From contig CAWAYL010000014.1 in assembly GCA_963786305.1 (NCBI GenBank), positions 558,001-622,000 of the forward strand: a stretch of DNA of 64,000 bases, given 5' to 3'. The notes beneath the pieces are model-generated. The model saw only the letters and a list, made by a program, of their open reading frames with translations, had not been told where the DNA came from and did not search any database. Of the stretch, positions 43,839 through 52,676 are shown one piece after another (position 1 is the first letter of the stretch; every line of letters begins with the position of its first letter). Position numbers and translations under genes: made by a program. This DNA comes from CAKZLS01 sp963786305. Its GTDB lineage: Bacteria; Pseudomonadota; Alphaproteobacteria; Rhodospirillales; Defluviicoccaceae.

Positions 43839-44810
43839 CTACGAGGGCTTTTCGGGCGCGTCCGCGGGTTCGGCTTGTGGTTCGGCTTGTGGTTCGGGAG
43901 CGTAGCGCTCGGCCTCGCGGTCGTAGGCGTCGAAGCCGACGGTCTCTCTCAACCGCGCGAAATCCATCAGCCGTCCGGGCGATTGCCGGCCGGCCCGGAG
44001 ATCCTCCAGGGCCTCGGTCATCGCCAGCGCCGCCGCGCCGAGCAGCGTCAGCGGGTAGGCGGCGATGGCGAAGCCCATGGCCTCCAGGCGGGCCGGCGCC
44101 AGCACCGGCGTGTCGCCGCCTTCCACCATGTTGGCCATCTTCCAGCCGGGAAGCTCGCGGCCGACGATCTCCATTTCCGCCTCGGTGCGCGGCGCCTCCA
44201 CGAACAAGATGTCGGCGCCGGCGTCCGCGAAGGCGCGGGCGCGATCGAGCGCTTCGTCGAGACCGTGGACGCCGCGGGCGTCGGTGCGGGCCAGGATGGC
44301 GATGTCGCCGTGTTCGTTACGCGCATCCACCGCCGCGCGGATACGGGCGAGCGCTTCGGCGCGCCCGACCACCGCCTTGCCGCGGGTATGGCCGCAGCGC
44401 TTCGGCGCGACCTGATCTTCGATCATCACGGCGGCAAACCCGGCCCGGGCATAGCCCGCCACCGTGCGCTTGACGTTGAGCGCGTTGCCGTAGCCGGTGT
44501 CGCCGTCGCCGATCACCGGAATGGAGACGGCGGCGCAAATGCCGCGGCCCTGATCGACCATTTCGCCGTAGGATATGAGGCCGGTGTCGGGGAGGCCGAG
44601 CCGGGTCGCCGAGACGGCGAAACCGCTCATGAAGGTGAGCGGGAAGCCCGCGCGCTCGATCAGCGTCGCCGACAGGGCGTCGAAACAGCACGGCATGACC
44701 ACGAGCCGGCCCTCGTTCAACAGGGCGCGCAGTCGTGCGGCAGGCCGTTCCGAAGGCCGTTCGGGGGGATGCGCGGCGGGGCGCTCGGGGGGATGGGTTG
44801 GTCCGGACAT
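43839..44810 (-). CDS. Isocitrate lyase / phosphoenolpyruvate mutase family enzyme
   Basis: This 323-residue TIM-barrel protein has PCCFDALSATLIERAGFPLT, IPVIGDGDTGYGNALNVKRT, MIEDQVAPKRCGHTRGKAVV (metal and catalytic loop with K-R-C-G-H), AILARTDARGVHGLDEALDR and FVEAPRTEAEMEIVGRELPG. The K-R-C-G-H loop and the metal-binding Asp pair are those of the isocitrate lyase/PEP mutase superfamily, which includes oxaloacetate decarboxylase, 2-methylisocitrate lyase and carboxyphosphonoenolpyruvate mutase. Which reaction it performs is undetermined. The N terminus has a HPPERP repeat and the C terminus has an EPQAEPQAEPAD repeat; both look like flexible tails. Confidence 0.88.
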   Translation of the reverse strand: MSGPTHPPERPAAHPPERPSERPAARLRALLNEGRLVVMPCCFDALSATLIERAGFPLTFMSGFAVSATRLGLPDTGLISYGEMVDQGRGICAAVSIPVIGDGDTGYGNALNVKRTVAGYARAGFAAVMIEDQVAPKRCGHTRGKAVVGRAEALARIRAAVDARNEHGDIAILARTDARGVHGLDEALDRARAFADAGADILFVEAPRTEAEMEIVGRELPGWKMANMVEGGDTPVLAPARLEAMGFAIAAYPLTLLGAAALAMTEALEDLRAGRQSPGRLMDFARLRETVGFDAYDREAERYAPEPQAEPQAEPADAPEKPS

Positions 44811-44911
44811 GGTGTATCGTTTAACGCCGTTGCGCCGCGAAGGTCCATGCCTTTCGCGGCGCTCGGGGAGGAGGACGCAGGTGCCGGAGCCCTGGACCGG
44901 CCGTGCCTCCC

Positions 44912-44943
44912 AAAAGGACGGCGGCGGAAAATCCGCCGCCGTC
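44912..44943 (-). terminator. Rho-independent terminator of the VPLPA-CTERM gene
   Basis: Read on the minus strand, an 11-bp stem GACGGCGGCGG pairs with CCGCCGCCGTC across ATTTT and is followed by CTTTT. It lies about 30 nt after the stop of the gene at 44972-45700. Confidence 0.85.
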
Positions 44944-44971
44944 GTCGTCAGAAGATGACGCTCCTCAAGCG

Positions 44972-45700
44972 TCAGACTTGCCGGCGACGGCGCCAGGCCG
45001 CCAGTCCCAGGGTCGCCAGTCCCGAGCCCATCAACGGGAGAGCGGCCGGAATGGGAGTGACGATCTGGTCCGACCCGCGATAGCAGACGCTGCCTTCGCC
45101 CGGCTCGCCATAGCCGTCATGACAGAGCGTGCCGCGAACCACGGTCCAGTGCGGGAACCCAGCTGTATTGGTCAAGTCGTACAGTTCGACCACGCCGGGT
45201 TCGAGGCTGAGCGCCCAGTTATCGAAGTTTTGATTGTGCTCGAACGGCACATTGAAGTCGACGCCCTGCACGGCGGCGCCGAAAAACTTCATCACCGGAC
45301 CTCTGCCGAGCTGGCTTTCATTGACATAGGTGTTGTTGTTCGCGTTGTAGCGATGGTCGTCGCCCGTGGAAAACGAGATGGGCGTTCCATCAAACTCGAA
45401 GTGGATATCGAAGCTCGAATCTTCCAAAGGACCACACTCGAACGCGCCGCCGCATCCGTTGCTCTCGAACGTCACATATCCCGTGGCCTCCGTTTGCGTG
45501 GTGATTCCAAAGGGATTCGAATCGACGAAATTATCGGTCATCTGGTTTCTCGGGCCGGTGGTGTTCAGGTTGTATGAAATCCACAAATCCCATGTAACTT
45601 CCGCCGCCTTGGCCGGCGCGGCGGCCGCGGTCAGTATCGCTACGGCAAAACCGGCGAGCGCCGCCTTTCCCGCTATTTCCCCAAACCTGTTAACAGACAT
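44972..45700 (-). CDS. Secreted protein with VPLPA-CTERM (PEP-CTERM-like) sorting signal
   Basis: This 242-residue protein has an N-terminal signal peptide (KAALAGFAVAILTAAAAPAK, cut at AKA-AE), a beta-rich Asn/Thr/Gly-rich mature region (EVTWDLWISYNLNTTGPRNQ and so on), and a C-terminal PIPAALPLMGSGLATLGLAA followed by WRRRRQV. That is the VPLPA-CTERM anchor: a V/I-P-x-P-A box, a hydrophobic helix and an Arg cluster, which marks proteins for an exosortase. No exosortase gene is in the window. The start at 45700 (MSVNRFGE) has AGGAGG at 8 nt spacing; the ATG at 45706 abuts the ribosome site. Composition is less GC-rich than most of the window. Confidence 0.9.
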   Translation of the reverse strand: MSVNRFGEIAGKAALAGFAVAILTAAAAPAKAAEVTWDLWISYNLNTTGPRNQMTDNFVDSNPFGITTQTEATGYVTFESNGCGGAFECGPLEDSSFDIHFEFDGTPISFSTGDDHRYNANNNTYVNESQLGRGPVMKFFGAAVQGVDFNVPFEHNQNFDNWALSLEPGVVELYDLTNTAGFPHWTVVRGTLCHDGYGEPGEGSVCYRGSDQIVTPIPAALPLMGSGLATLGLAAWRRRRQV

Positions 45701-45779
45701 CTTCATTTCCTCCTCACGCTCGGCGTCAATCTTCTGGTGTTCGTTACATCCGCGCGGCCAAATCGACTACCCGCTATGA

Positions 45780-46080
45780 GAGTTATTTTGGCCCCTTGGA
45801 TTACTCGCAATTGAAATGCTTTTTGCGTGTATTGTCAAACTAAAAGTATCGCAAAAATAGCAAAAAAACTTTTACCCATTTGGATTATTGAGGATAAAAA
45901 AATAATCACCTCCTAAATTTAATTAGTAGACGCAAATTAACTCAAACGAGTATTATTTTGGTATTATGAGAAGTTAATAGATTTTATTTAAACCAAATGG
46001 GTAATTTACGCATACTCAGTGTGGCAAAGGAATATACCGACGATCTCCATAAAATACAACTTAAAAGTGTCAACAATTAA
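45780..46080. other. AT-rich intergenic island with inverted repeats
   Basis: This roughly 300-base stretch is far more AT-rich than the surroundings, with runs of A and T. It holds a perfect 12-bp inverted repeat, TTACCCATTTGG (45872-45883) and CCAAATGGGTAA (45993-46004), about 110 bases apart. It has no gene. It lies upstream of the VPLPA-CTERM gene (minus) and the pyruvate kinase-like gene (plus), and could hold promoters or a nucleoid-protein binding region. Confidence 0.6.
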
Positions 46081-46243
46081 TGAAGTGAAGTCATGACGAG
46101 TGATGTCGTGCAACCGATAAGGGTGGCGGGACGCCGCGAAAAGTGCTAACGCACGAGCCTCGTGTCATAAATCCGTCATTTGCCAGCGGATCGCGGGATG
46201 CGGATATTGCGCCGCCGAACGAACGCGAAGAGGGGAGGGCGCC

Positions 46244-47736
46244 ATGGACGGCGAATTTCTAGGCAGTCTGCTGGACAAACTGCGAGAGGTCAGACAGCGG
46301 GTGGTCGAAGGCGGAGCGTCGATGGTGGCCCGCTGGGAGCCGATGCTGTCGCGCGGCGCCTTTCAGGAGAGCGCCGTCAACCTGTCGCATTATGTGGCGC
46401 TCAGGCAACTTGATCTGCGGCCGTTGCAGGCCGACCTCGCGCCCTTGGGGCTGTCGTCGCTCGGGCACTGCGAGGGCCGCGTGCTGCCGACCCTCGACGC
46501 CATCATCGCCAACCTGGAGGCAATGTCGCGGCCGGGGCGGTCCGGAAATACGGCGGCCGTCGGCGGCGGACTACTTCGCCGGCAGGACGCTTGTGGAAGC
46601 GAACAGCGCAACCGTGTTCGGGCCCCGGCCCGAAGGGCGTGAAACGCGCATTCTCGTCACCCTTGCGCCGAAGACGGCAAGGAAGCCGGAGGCGCTGCGG
46701 CTATTGTTCGATGCCGGCATGGACTGCGCCCGCATCAACTGCGGCCGGGATTCGGCGGCTCAATGGGCGGCGATGATCGATAGTGTCAAGGCGATGAGCG
46801 ACGAGGTCGGCCGCCCATGCCCGGTGCTGATGGATCTGGCGGGCCCCAAGATCCGCACCGAGGCCGTGCTCACGCCGAAGAAGACCAACATGGTGCAACC
46901 GGGCGACACCATTTTACTCGCGTTCGACACGCCGGACCCGGACAACGGCTTTTCGTTTCAAGCGAGTTGCTCCATGCCCGAGGTGCTGCGCCAGATCACC
47001 GCCGGCGCCCGGGTCAGCATTCGCGACGGGCTGATTTCCGGCGAGGTCGCGGAGCTTCGCGATGATGGCGTGGTCATGGCGGTGGCGCGCACGCCGCCGG
47101 GCGGCCACCCCCTCCAGGAAAAGCGCGGCATCAACTTTCCCGGCTCGCCCGTGGTGGTCCCGCCGCTGACGGACAAGGACCTGGCCGACCTCGACTTCGT
47201 CGCCGCCCGCGCCGACGGCGTCGCCTATTCCTTCGTGCAGCGGCCCGAGGACATCGCCTGGCTGCAGGACGAATTGGAAAAGCGCCGTCCCGGCCAGCCG
47301 CCCATGGCGATCATCGCCAAGATCGAAACCGGGCTGGCGTTCGCCAATCTCCCGGAATTGATCGTCCAGGCCGCCGGCGCCAATCCGTTCGCCGTCATGA
47401 TCGCCCGCGGCGACCTGGCGGTGGAGATCGGCTACGAAAGGCTGTCGGAGGTGCAGGAGGAAATACTTTGGGTCTGCGAGGCTGCCCACGTGCCGGTGAT
47501 CTGGGCGACGCAGGTGCTGGAAAGCCTGGTCAAACGCGGCATGCCGACGCGCGGCGAATTCACCGACGCCGCCATGGCCGAGCGGGCCGAATGCGTCATG
47601 CTCAACAAGGGCGCCTATATCGCGCGAGGGCGTCGCGGTTCTCGACAACGTGCTGACGCGCATGGAGACCCACAACCGCAATCGCAGCCGCCAGCTTCGG
47701 CCGCTCCACGCCTGGGCACGGCCGGACCGGCGGTGA
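46244..47736 (+). CDS. Divergent pyruvate kinase-like protein, two +1 frameshifts
   Basis: An N-terminal ~110-residue helical domain (MDGEFLGSLLDKLREVRQRV and so on) precedes a pyruvate kinase barrel: RILVTLAPKTARKPEALRLL, INCGRDSAAQWAAMI, LMDLAGPKIRTEAVLTPKKT, IIAKIETGLAFANLPELIVQ, VMIARGDLAVEIGYERLSEV, IWATQVLESLVKRGMPTRGE and VMLNKGAYIA. The Lys of AKIE and the RGDLxVE block are kept, but the usual MLSGETA is MLNKGAY and the C-terminal allosteric domain is absent. Frame steps near 46560 and 47625 are +1 each. Corrected length is about 497 residues, ending LHAWARPDRR. It probably catalyses a PK-type reaction, but this is uncertain. Confidence 0.8.
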
Positions 47737-47748
47737 TCGGGGGTTCTT

Positions 47749-48589
47749 TTATGCCAGCGATCGGACCGGCTGCGAGCGGCCGAGGCGGCTGACCTTTCGC
47801 GCCTGTCGCTGGAAATGGCGCGAGACAACGAACCCGACCATGTCGGCGACACGGCCCCGGGAGCGCAGGCCGACCGCCTTCAGCACCATCGCGGTGGCGC
47901 GGCGCAGGTGATCCGGCCGGTGCAGGGCGCACGTGCGGGCGATGTATGCGGCCACCGCCCGCTTGCGGTCGTAGCGCTCACCGGGCGAATTCGTGCTGTG
48001 GTAGGCGTACCCCAGTTCGTCGTCCTCGGCCTCGCGGATGCGCCCGAGCGCCACCCATGCGCGCCGCGCCGCCGACGGTTTCTCGATCGCCAGGTATTTC
48101 TGCAATTCGGTATGGAACAGTTTGTAATGGCGGAACTCGTCGCCGGCGATCTTGTGGCAGATGAACTTCAGCACCGGCTCGTCGGTGGCGTCGCGCAACG
48201 CCGAGTACAGCGCGCTGGTGCCGGTCTCGACGATGCACCGCGCGACCAGTTCGCCGCTGAGCGAACCGCGCACGGAGCGCGTCGAGTCGACGGCGATGCG
48301 GTAGCCCGAGGAGAAGCGTTCGAAGGCCGCCTCGAAATCGAAATCGGGGTCGGCCCGTTCGGCCCAGCGGCCGAGGGCCTCGCCGTGCTGGATCTCTTCG
48401 CCGCCCCATGCCCTGGCGGCGGCGTGAAACCCGGTGTCCTCGGGAAAAACGTTGCATAGATAGTCCGCGTAATCCGCCGAATTGCGTTCTACCACGGCGG
48501 CGGTTTTGACCACGGCCAAGATATCCGGATCCACCTGGCCGCCTATCGAATTTCTCCCAAGCAACGTCTTCCAGCGTCCAGTGTTTCAT
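47749..48589 (-). CDS. Ferritin-like di-iron protein, +1 frameshift
   Basis: This roughly 279-residue protein opens MKHWTLEDVAWEKFDR and, after one surplus base near 48535, continues QVDPDILAVVKTAAVVERNS. Di-iron ligands are evident: WGGEEIQHGEALGRWAERAD (E-E-x-x-H), ETGTSALYSALRDATDEP and AGDEFRHYKLFH (D-E-x-x-H). This resembles the acyl-ACP desaturase/ferritin-like superfamily with two E-x2-H units. The basic C-terminal tail (RHFQRQARKVSRLGRSQPVR) is unlike classical ferritins. Reaction unknown; possible hydroxylase, desaturase or oxygen-scavenging role. The ATG at 48589 has GGAG 8 nt upstream. It converges on the pyruvate kinase-like gene. Confidence 0.8.
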
Positions 48590-48889
48590 TGCTTCTCCGC
48601 GTCCCTTCGCCATTGTGATGTACGGTCGTGCTTCTGGTCGTTGCGGTGCCACCTAAGTCGGCTCCGCGATCTAAGTCTGCTCCGCGATCCGCCCGCCAAT
48701 TCCCGCCGGTATCCCCGCCGGTATCATGGTTTAAATCGGTCGCCGCCGCCCCTGGCCGCCAAGGATTTCCGAGCTTCCAGAGGTAAACCGAGGCCGGGAG
48801 GCATTGTTCCGCGGACGTGATCGATCATAATTGCAGACGGCCATCCGGAAGGTCGACGTCATCGAACTCGGTTGGATCGTGTCCTTCTA
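48590..48889. other. Intergenic region with an 18-bp tandem repeat
   Basis: About 300 bases hold a two-unit tandem repeat (listed separately) and a CCGCCGGTATC duplication near 48705-48725. No gene or terminator is evident. Confidence 0.45.
48653..48688. repeat. 18-bp tandem repeat, two units
   Basis: CTAAGTCGGCTCCGCGAT at 48653-48670 is followed directly by CTAAGTCTGCTCCGCGAT at 48671-48688. One base differs. Confidence 0.85.
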
Positions 48890-50362
48890 CTACAGCAGAA
48901 AGACCGTGGCCATCCCGAGAAAGATGAAGAAGCCCATGCTGTCGGTGGTGAAGGTGAGCAGCACGCTGGATCCCAGCGCCGGGTCGCGGCCGAACTTGTT
49001 CATGGTCACCGGCACGGCAATTCCCATGACCGACGCCACCAGCAAGTTGAGCAACGTCGCCGCCGCCATCACGGCTCCCAGCGCCGGGTTCTGATACAGC
49101 GCGAAAGCGACGAGCCCCATGACGCTTCCCCAGATCGCGCCGTTGACGGCGCTGACTCCGATCTCCTTCAAGGCGAGGTGACGGATATTGCTGGCGTCGA
49201 TCTGATCGAGGGCCAGTCCGCGGATGAACAGCGCGATGGTCTGGTTGCCGGTATTGCCGCCGACGCTGGCGATGATCGGCATCAGCGTCGCCAGCGCCAC
49301 CAGTTGCGCGATGCTGTCTTCGAACAGGCCGATGACCCGCGATGCGATGAACGCGGTCAACAGGTTCAGTCCCAGCCACAGCCAGCGTTGCCGCGCGGTC
49401 TTCCAGATGGGCCCCAGCAGATCCTCGTCGGGGTTCAGCCCCTCGCGCTTCAGCGCCTGATCCTCCGCCTCCTCGCGCACGTAGTCCATCACGGCGTCCA
49501 CCACCAGGCGGCCGATCAGACGGCCCTCGGCGTCGGTGACCGGGGCCGAGACCAGATCGTAGCGTTCGAACGCCCGGGCGGCGGCGCTGGTTTTGTCGAG
49601 CGGCCCGAAACCGGGGGCGTCGCGCTCCATGAGATCGGCGACACGCTCGCGGGCTTGGCGCAGCAAAAGCGTCTTGATCGGCAGCGTGCCTTGGAGCCGC
49701 CGCCGGTCGTCCACCACGTACAGCCGGTTGGTTTCGCGCGGCAGGGTCCCGAGCCGCCTCAGTTGCTTGACAACGTCCTTGACGGTGGCGTCCTCGTTCA
49801 CCGTGATTTCGTCGTTGTTCATCAGGTGTCCGACACAATCTTCGGGATAGGACACCGCCGCCGCCACCCATTCCCGGCTGTCCGGAGCAAGGGACAGGTA
49901 GTGCTCCCGCAGCACGTCGTCGGGAAGGTGCTCGGCGATCCGCGCCAGGTCGTCGTCGTCGATGTGCCGGCAGATCGCGAGAAGCCGGTCGCGGTCGGTC
50001 GATCGGGCAAGCGATCCGGCGACCCCGTCTGTCGCTTCCCACAGAACGTCGCCGGCGTTGTCGAGGCTGACGTCCTCCCATGCCGTGCGGCGCTGGTCAA
50101 GCGGCAGCATCTCCAGCAGGTGGGCGATATCGGCGGGAGCCAGGGCGTTGATCCGGTTGGCCAGTTCCGCCCGGTGCCGGCGAAGGGTCGATTGCTCCTC
50201 CGGATCGGCCAGATCGCCCGGGCGCGAACCTTGGCGGACGGCGGCGTCCCTCGCCATCCGCTCGCGGTGGAGCAGCGTGATGATGGACTGGATCTCACCC
50301 CGCAGCCGGTCTTGCGTTGCCGGGTTGGCCGTGGCGGCGCCGGAGGTCGGGTTATCGGGCAT
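48890..50362 (-). CDS. mgtE: Magnesium transporter MgtE
   Basis: This 490-residue protein has the MgtE plan. The first part is an N-terminal superhelical domain (DIAHLLEMLPLDQRRTAWED, ICRHIDDDDLARIAEHLPDD). A tandem CBS pair follows (CVGHLMNNDEITVNEDATVK, VADLMERDAPGFGPLDKTSA). The membrane domain has five helices: RWLWLGLNLLTAFIASRVIG, LATLMPIIASVGGNTGNQTI, and endings with SVLLTFTTDSMGFFIFLGMA. The last Asp and the GGNxGxQT loop form the ion path. The cytoplasmic CBS and N domains gate on intracellular Mg2+. The ATG at 50362 starts just before the domain; an earlier start adds an Arg-rich leader. Confidence 0.95.
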   Translation of the reverse strand: MPDNPTSGAATANPATQDRLRGEIQSIITLLHRERMARDAAVRQGSRPGDLADPEEQSTLRRHRAELANRINALAPADIAHLLEMLPLDQRRTAWEDVSLDNAGDVLWEATDGVAGSLARSTDRDRLLAICRHIDDDDLARIAEHLPDDVLREHYLSLAPDSREWVAAAVSYPEDCVGHLMNNDEITVNEDATVKDVVKQLRRLGTLPRETNRLYVVDDRRRLQGTLPIKTLLLRQARERVADLMERDAPGFGPLDKTSAAARAFERYDLVSAPVTDAEGRLIGRLVVDAVMDYVREEAEDQALKREGLNPDEDLLGPIWKTARQRWLWLGLNLLTAFIASRVIGLFEDSIAQLVALATLMPIIASVGGNTGNQTIALFIRGLALDQIDASNIRHLALKEIGVSAVNGAIWGSVMGLVAFALYQNPALGAVMAAATLLNLLVASVMGIAVPVTMNKFGRDPALGSSVLLTFTTDSMGFFIFLGMATVFLL

Positions 50363-50527
50363 GGCCGGTGTCCTCGTTCGTTCCGACCGTGAAATCGGCT
50401 GAAATCCAGGCCGATGCAAGCATTCGTTTTTGCGCCGAGCGGTCAAGCGCTTGCCGCGCCCCGGCCGCCGGCGCCGCGACACCGTTCGTGATGGCGTGGC
50501 GCTGTTGGCGATTGGCGCCGGCTGGCC

Positions 50528-50849
50528 CTATGCGTTGTTATTGACCGTGCTCACCTGCTTCTTCGTGCGTTTCGCGCGTTTCGCGCGTTCCGGGCGGCAC
50601 GCTTGGCGACGATCGGCGTGGGAGCCGGGGCGCTTGATGTCCGCTGCCGGCGCCGGTCGGCCCTCGGCCGCCGCCCAGTCTTCGAGGAGCTCCACGTCGT
50701 CGGCGCTTAAATGGTGCGCGGTCTCGTCACCCGTACCGGTCCCGCAGCCGAAGAAAATGCCGCAACGTCCGCCGCTCGCCGGAGCCCAACCTGAGATCGA
50801 TCGCGGCGCACTCATCCAACAATCGATCCAGGTCTTTCGGGGCGAGCAT
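50528..50849 (-). CDS. Hypothetical basic protein, frame possibly broken
   Basis: From the ATG at 50849 a 40-residue frame reads MLAPKDLDRLLDECAAIDLR then LGSGERRTLRHFLRLRDRYG and stops at 50727. In an adjoining frame, open to 50528, the sequence DETAHHLSADDVELLEDWAA and a Lys/Arg-rich tail (PERAKRAKRTKKQ) look natural as its continuation. One surplus base near 50735 would join them into a protein of about 106 residues. I recognise no family. It is either a small gene with a sequencing error or two unrelated scraps. Low confidence. Confidence 0.3.
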
Positions 50850-51322
50850 CCGAGTTCTCCAAGCCGACCAGTCAGCGGATTTTGCAGTCTGGTTTCGTTC
50901 CGGGCGGTAAACAACTTTAAAGTGTAGTTAAAACGGAAATCTACTTTTAGTCAATCCCACCGGCGGGAAGGCACGCCGTCCCCGACGCCGCGGCACCATC
51001 GTTGCGGAAAGCAGAATGCGCGAAAAGGTCCCGGCGGCCCGCTGAAGAAAATCTACTGTGCAAGGGGTTGTTTTCAAGAAAAAGAAATACCCCTCCCCCC
51101 TCCTTCGCCTCTCATGGCGAGCGTGGGAAGGCGCGCCACGCCGTCGCCGCGAGGGCCGGCGGTGCATTGCCGGTGTGCCGCATGCGTCGGCGCACGGGGT
51201 CAAAATGCGATTGGCCCACATGAGGATAATCGTCTAAGGTCCGGAGATGCGCCGGTGGTTCACGTCATGGGGAGCCGGCGCCCGGAGAGAGGCCCGCAGA
51301 GAGGCCCGCGGAGAGGATCGAC
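50850..51322. other. Intergenic stretch with short direct repeats
   Basis: About 470 bases. A GAGAGGCCCGC unit is repeated at about 51288-51315 just before the next gene. Nothing else is recognised. Frames here are short and lack ribosome sites. Confidence 0.4.
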
Positions 51323-51898
51323 ATGGCTATATCGGGATTATTTGGCAAAAACGAACCGGTTGGCCTCCGCCACGCCATTATCGGCGCGGTGCTGGGGCTT
51401 GTGATGATCGCCCTGGCGTTTGCCGGGATCGCGTCGTCCGACGTGTCGGCACTGCGCACGCAAGGCTATTGGACCTTGCTCACGGTCGCCTTCGCCATCG
51501 CGTCGGTGGTGATAGACTGGCTGCATTCCGAGGGCGGATGGCGGATGACAGCCGGCACCGTGCGCCTGGCGCTGCTCTGGGTCGGCGTCTTCGTGGCCAT
51601 CCAGCTTGTGTATTTCTTTATCGCGTCCGGACGGTTCACCAATGCGGATACCGGGCTCATCAACGGCCTGATCCTGGCGCTTGGGACCTTCGCCTCCGGT
51701 CTCTATGTGAACTGGCGGCTGGTGGTGGTCGGCGTGGCGCTCGCGTTTGCGACGGTCGCGGCGGCCTTTGTCGAGCAGTATCTCTGGGTTCTGCTCGGCG
51801 TTGCCCTGTTCGCCGTCGCGGTGCTCATCCTCGGCGCGCGTCTGACCGCGTCCAGGCGGCGGATGGTGCCCGATGACGAAGATCGAGGACCTTTTTAG
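51323..51898 (+). CDS. Multi-pass membrane protein of unknown function
   Basis: This 191-residue protein has about six hydrophobic segments: HAIIGAVLGLVMIALAFAGI, YWTLLTVAFAIASVVIDWLH, LALLWVGVFVAIQLVYFFIA, LINGLILALGTFASGLYVNW, LVVVGVALAFATVAAAFVEQ and LWVLLGVALFAVAVLILGAR. The C terminus is charged and cytoplasmic-looking (RRRMVPDDEDRGPF). GAGAGGATCGAC provides the ribosome site. I recognise no named family. It converges on mtgA, with 16 nt between the stops. Confidence 0.75.
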   Translation: MAISGLFGKNEPVGLRHAIIGAVLGLVMIALAFAGIASSDVSALRTQGYWTLLTVAFAIASVVIDWLHSEGGWRMTAGTVRLALLWVGVFVAIQLVYFFIASGRFTNADTGLINGLILALGTFASGLYVNWRLVVVGVALAFATVAAAFVEQYLWVLLGVALFAVAVLILGARLTASRRRMVPDDEDRGPF

Positions 51899-51914
51899 CG
51901 AACGACCGTTGGTA

Positions 51915-52613
51915 TTATCCGTCCGGTCGGGCGCAGTCGAGCAGCGGGCCGAGCTGGTCGGTGCGCCGGCGGATCTTGCGGGCCCGCGCACTGACGTAGG
52001 ATGACGGTCGGGACGCCGAGAGCTCGCGCGGATTGGGCAGCGTGGCGGCGATCAGGGACGCCTCGAGCGGGCTGAGCTGGCGCGCGGTCTTGCCGAAATA
52101 GGCCAGCGCGGCGGCTTCGGCGCCGTAGAGGCCGGGTCCCATTTCGGCGATGTTCAGGTAGACCTCGAGGATCCGTCGCTTGCTCCACAACAGCTCGATC
52201 TGCGGCGTCATCCACGCCTCGACGATCTTGCGCGCCACGTCGCGGCCGGGCCACAGCAGAATGTTCTTGGCGGTCTGCATAGTGATGGTGCTGGCGCCGC
52301 GCGGCCGGTCGCCGTCGAGCCAGGTCTGGATCTCGCGCCACAGCGCGTCGGCGTCGAAGCCCAGGTGCTCGCAGAACCGATTGTCCTCGGCGGAGATCAC
52401 GGCCTTCACCAGGTGCGACGAGATCTGGCCGAGCGGCACCCAATCCTTCTCCAGGCCCTCGCCCTGGAACAGGCGGATGACCATCAGCGGCGTGATCGGC
52501 GGATCGATGAAGCGGTAGACGACGATCACCAGCGTCGGCAGCACCAGCACCCCTGCCACCAGGCCGAGGAGCAGGCGTCGCAAACGGCGCAGTAGGGTGA
52601 AGCGGGCGGCCAT
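51915..52613 (-). CDS. mtgA: Monofunctional biosynthetic peptidoglycan transglycosylase MtgA
   Basis: This 232-residue protein has an N-terminal TM anchor (LLLGLVAGVLVLPTLVIVVY) and then the GT51 transglycosylase motifs: VKAVISAEDNRFCEHLGFD (catalytic Glu), RGASTITMQTAKNILLWPGR, KIVEAWMTPQIELLWSKRRI and LEVYLNIAEMGPGLYGAEAA. It polymerises lipid II into glycan strands at the periplasmic face. The length is normal. No transpeptidase domain is attached. The gene stands alone between a membrane protein gene and the GGDEF-EAL gene. Confidence 0.95.
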   Translation of the reverse strand: MAARFTLLRRLRRLLLGLVAGVLVLPTLVIVVYRFIDPPITPLMVIRLFQGEGLEKDWVPLGQISSHLVKAVISAEDNRFCEHLGFDADALWREIQTWLDGDRPRGASTITMQTAKNILLWPGRDVARKIVEAWMTPQIELLWSKRRILEVYLNIAEMGPGLYGAEAAALAYFGKTARQLSPLEASLIAATLPNPRELSASRPSSYVSARARKIRRRTDQLGPLLDCARPDG

Positions 52614-52676
52614 GGGACCGTTTGGTAACCATTTTCCCGCCGTTTCGCCAGAGGCTGTTTGCCCCCGGACGGGCGC

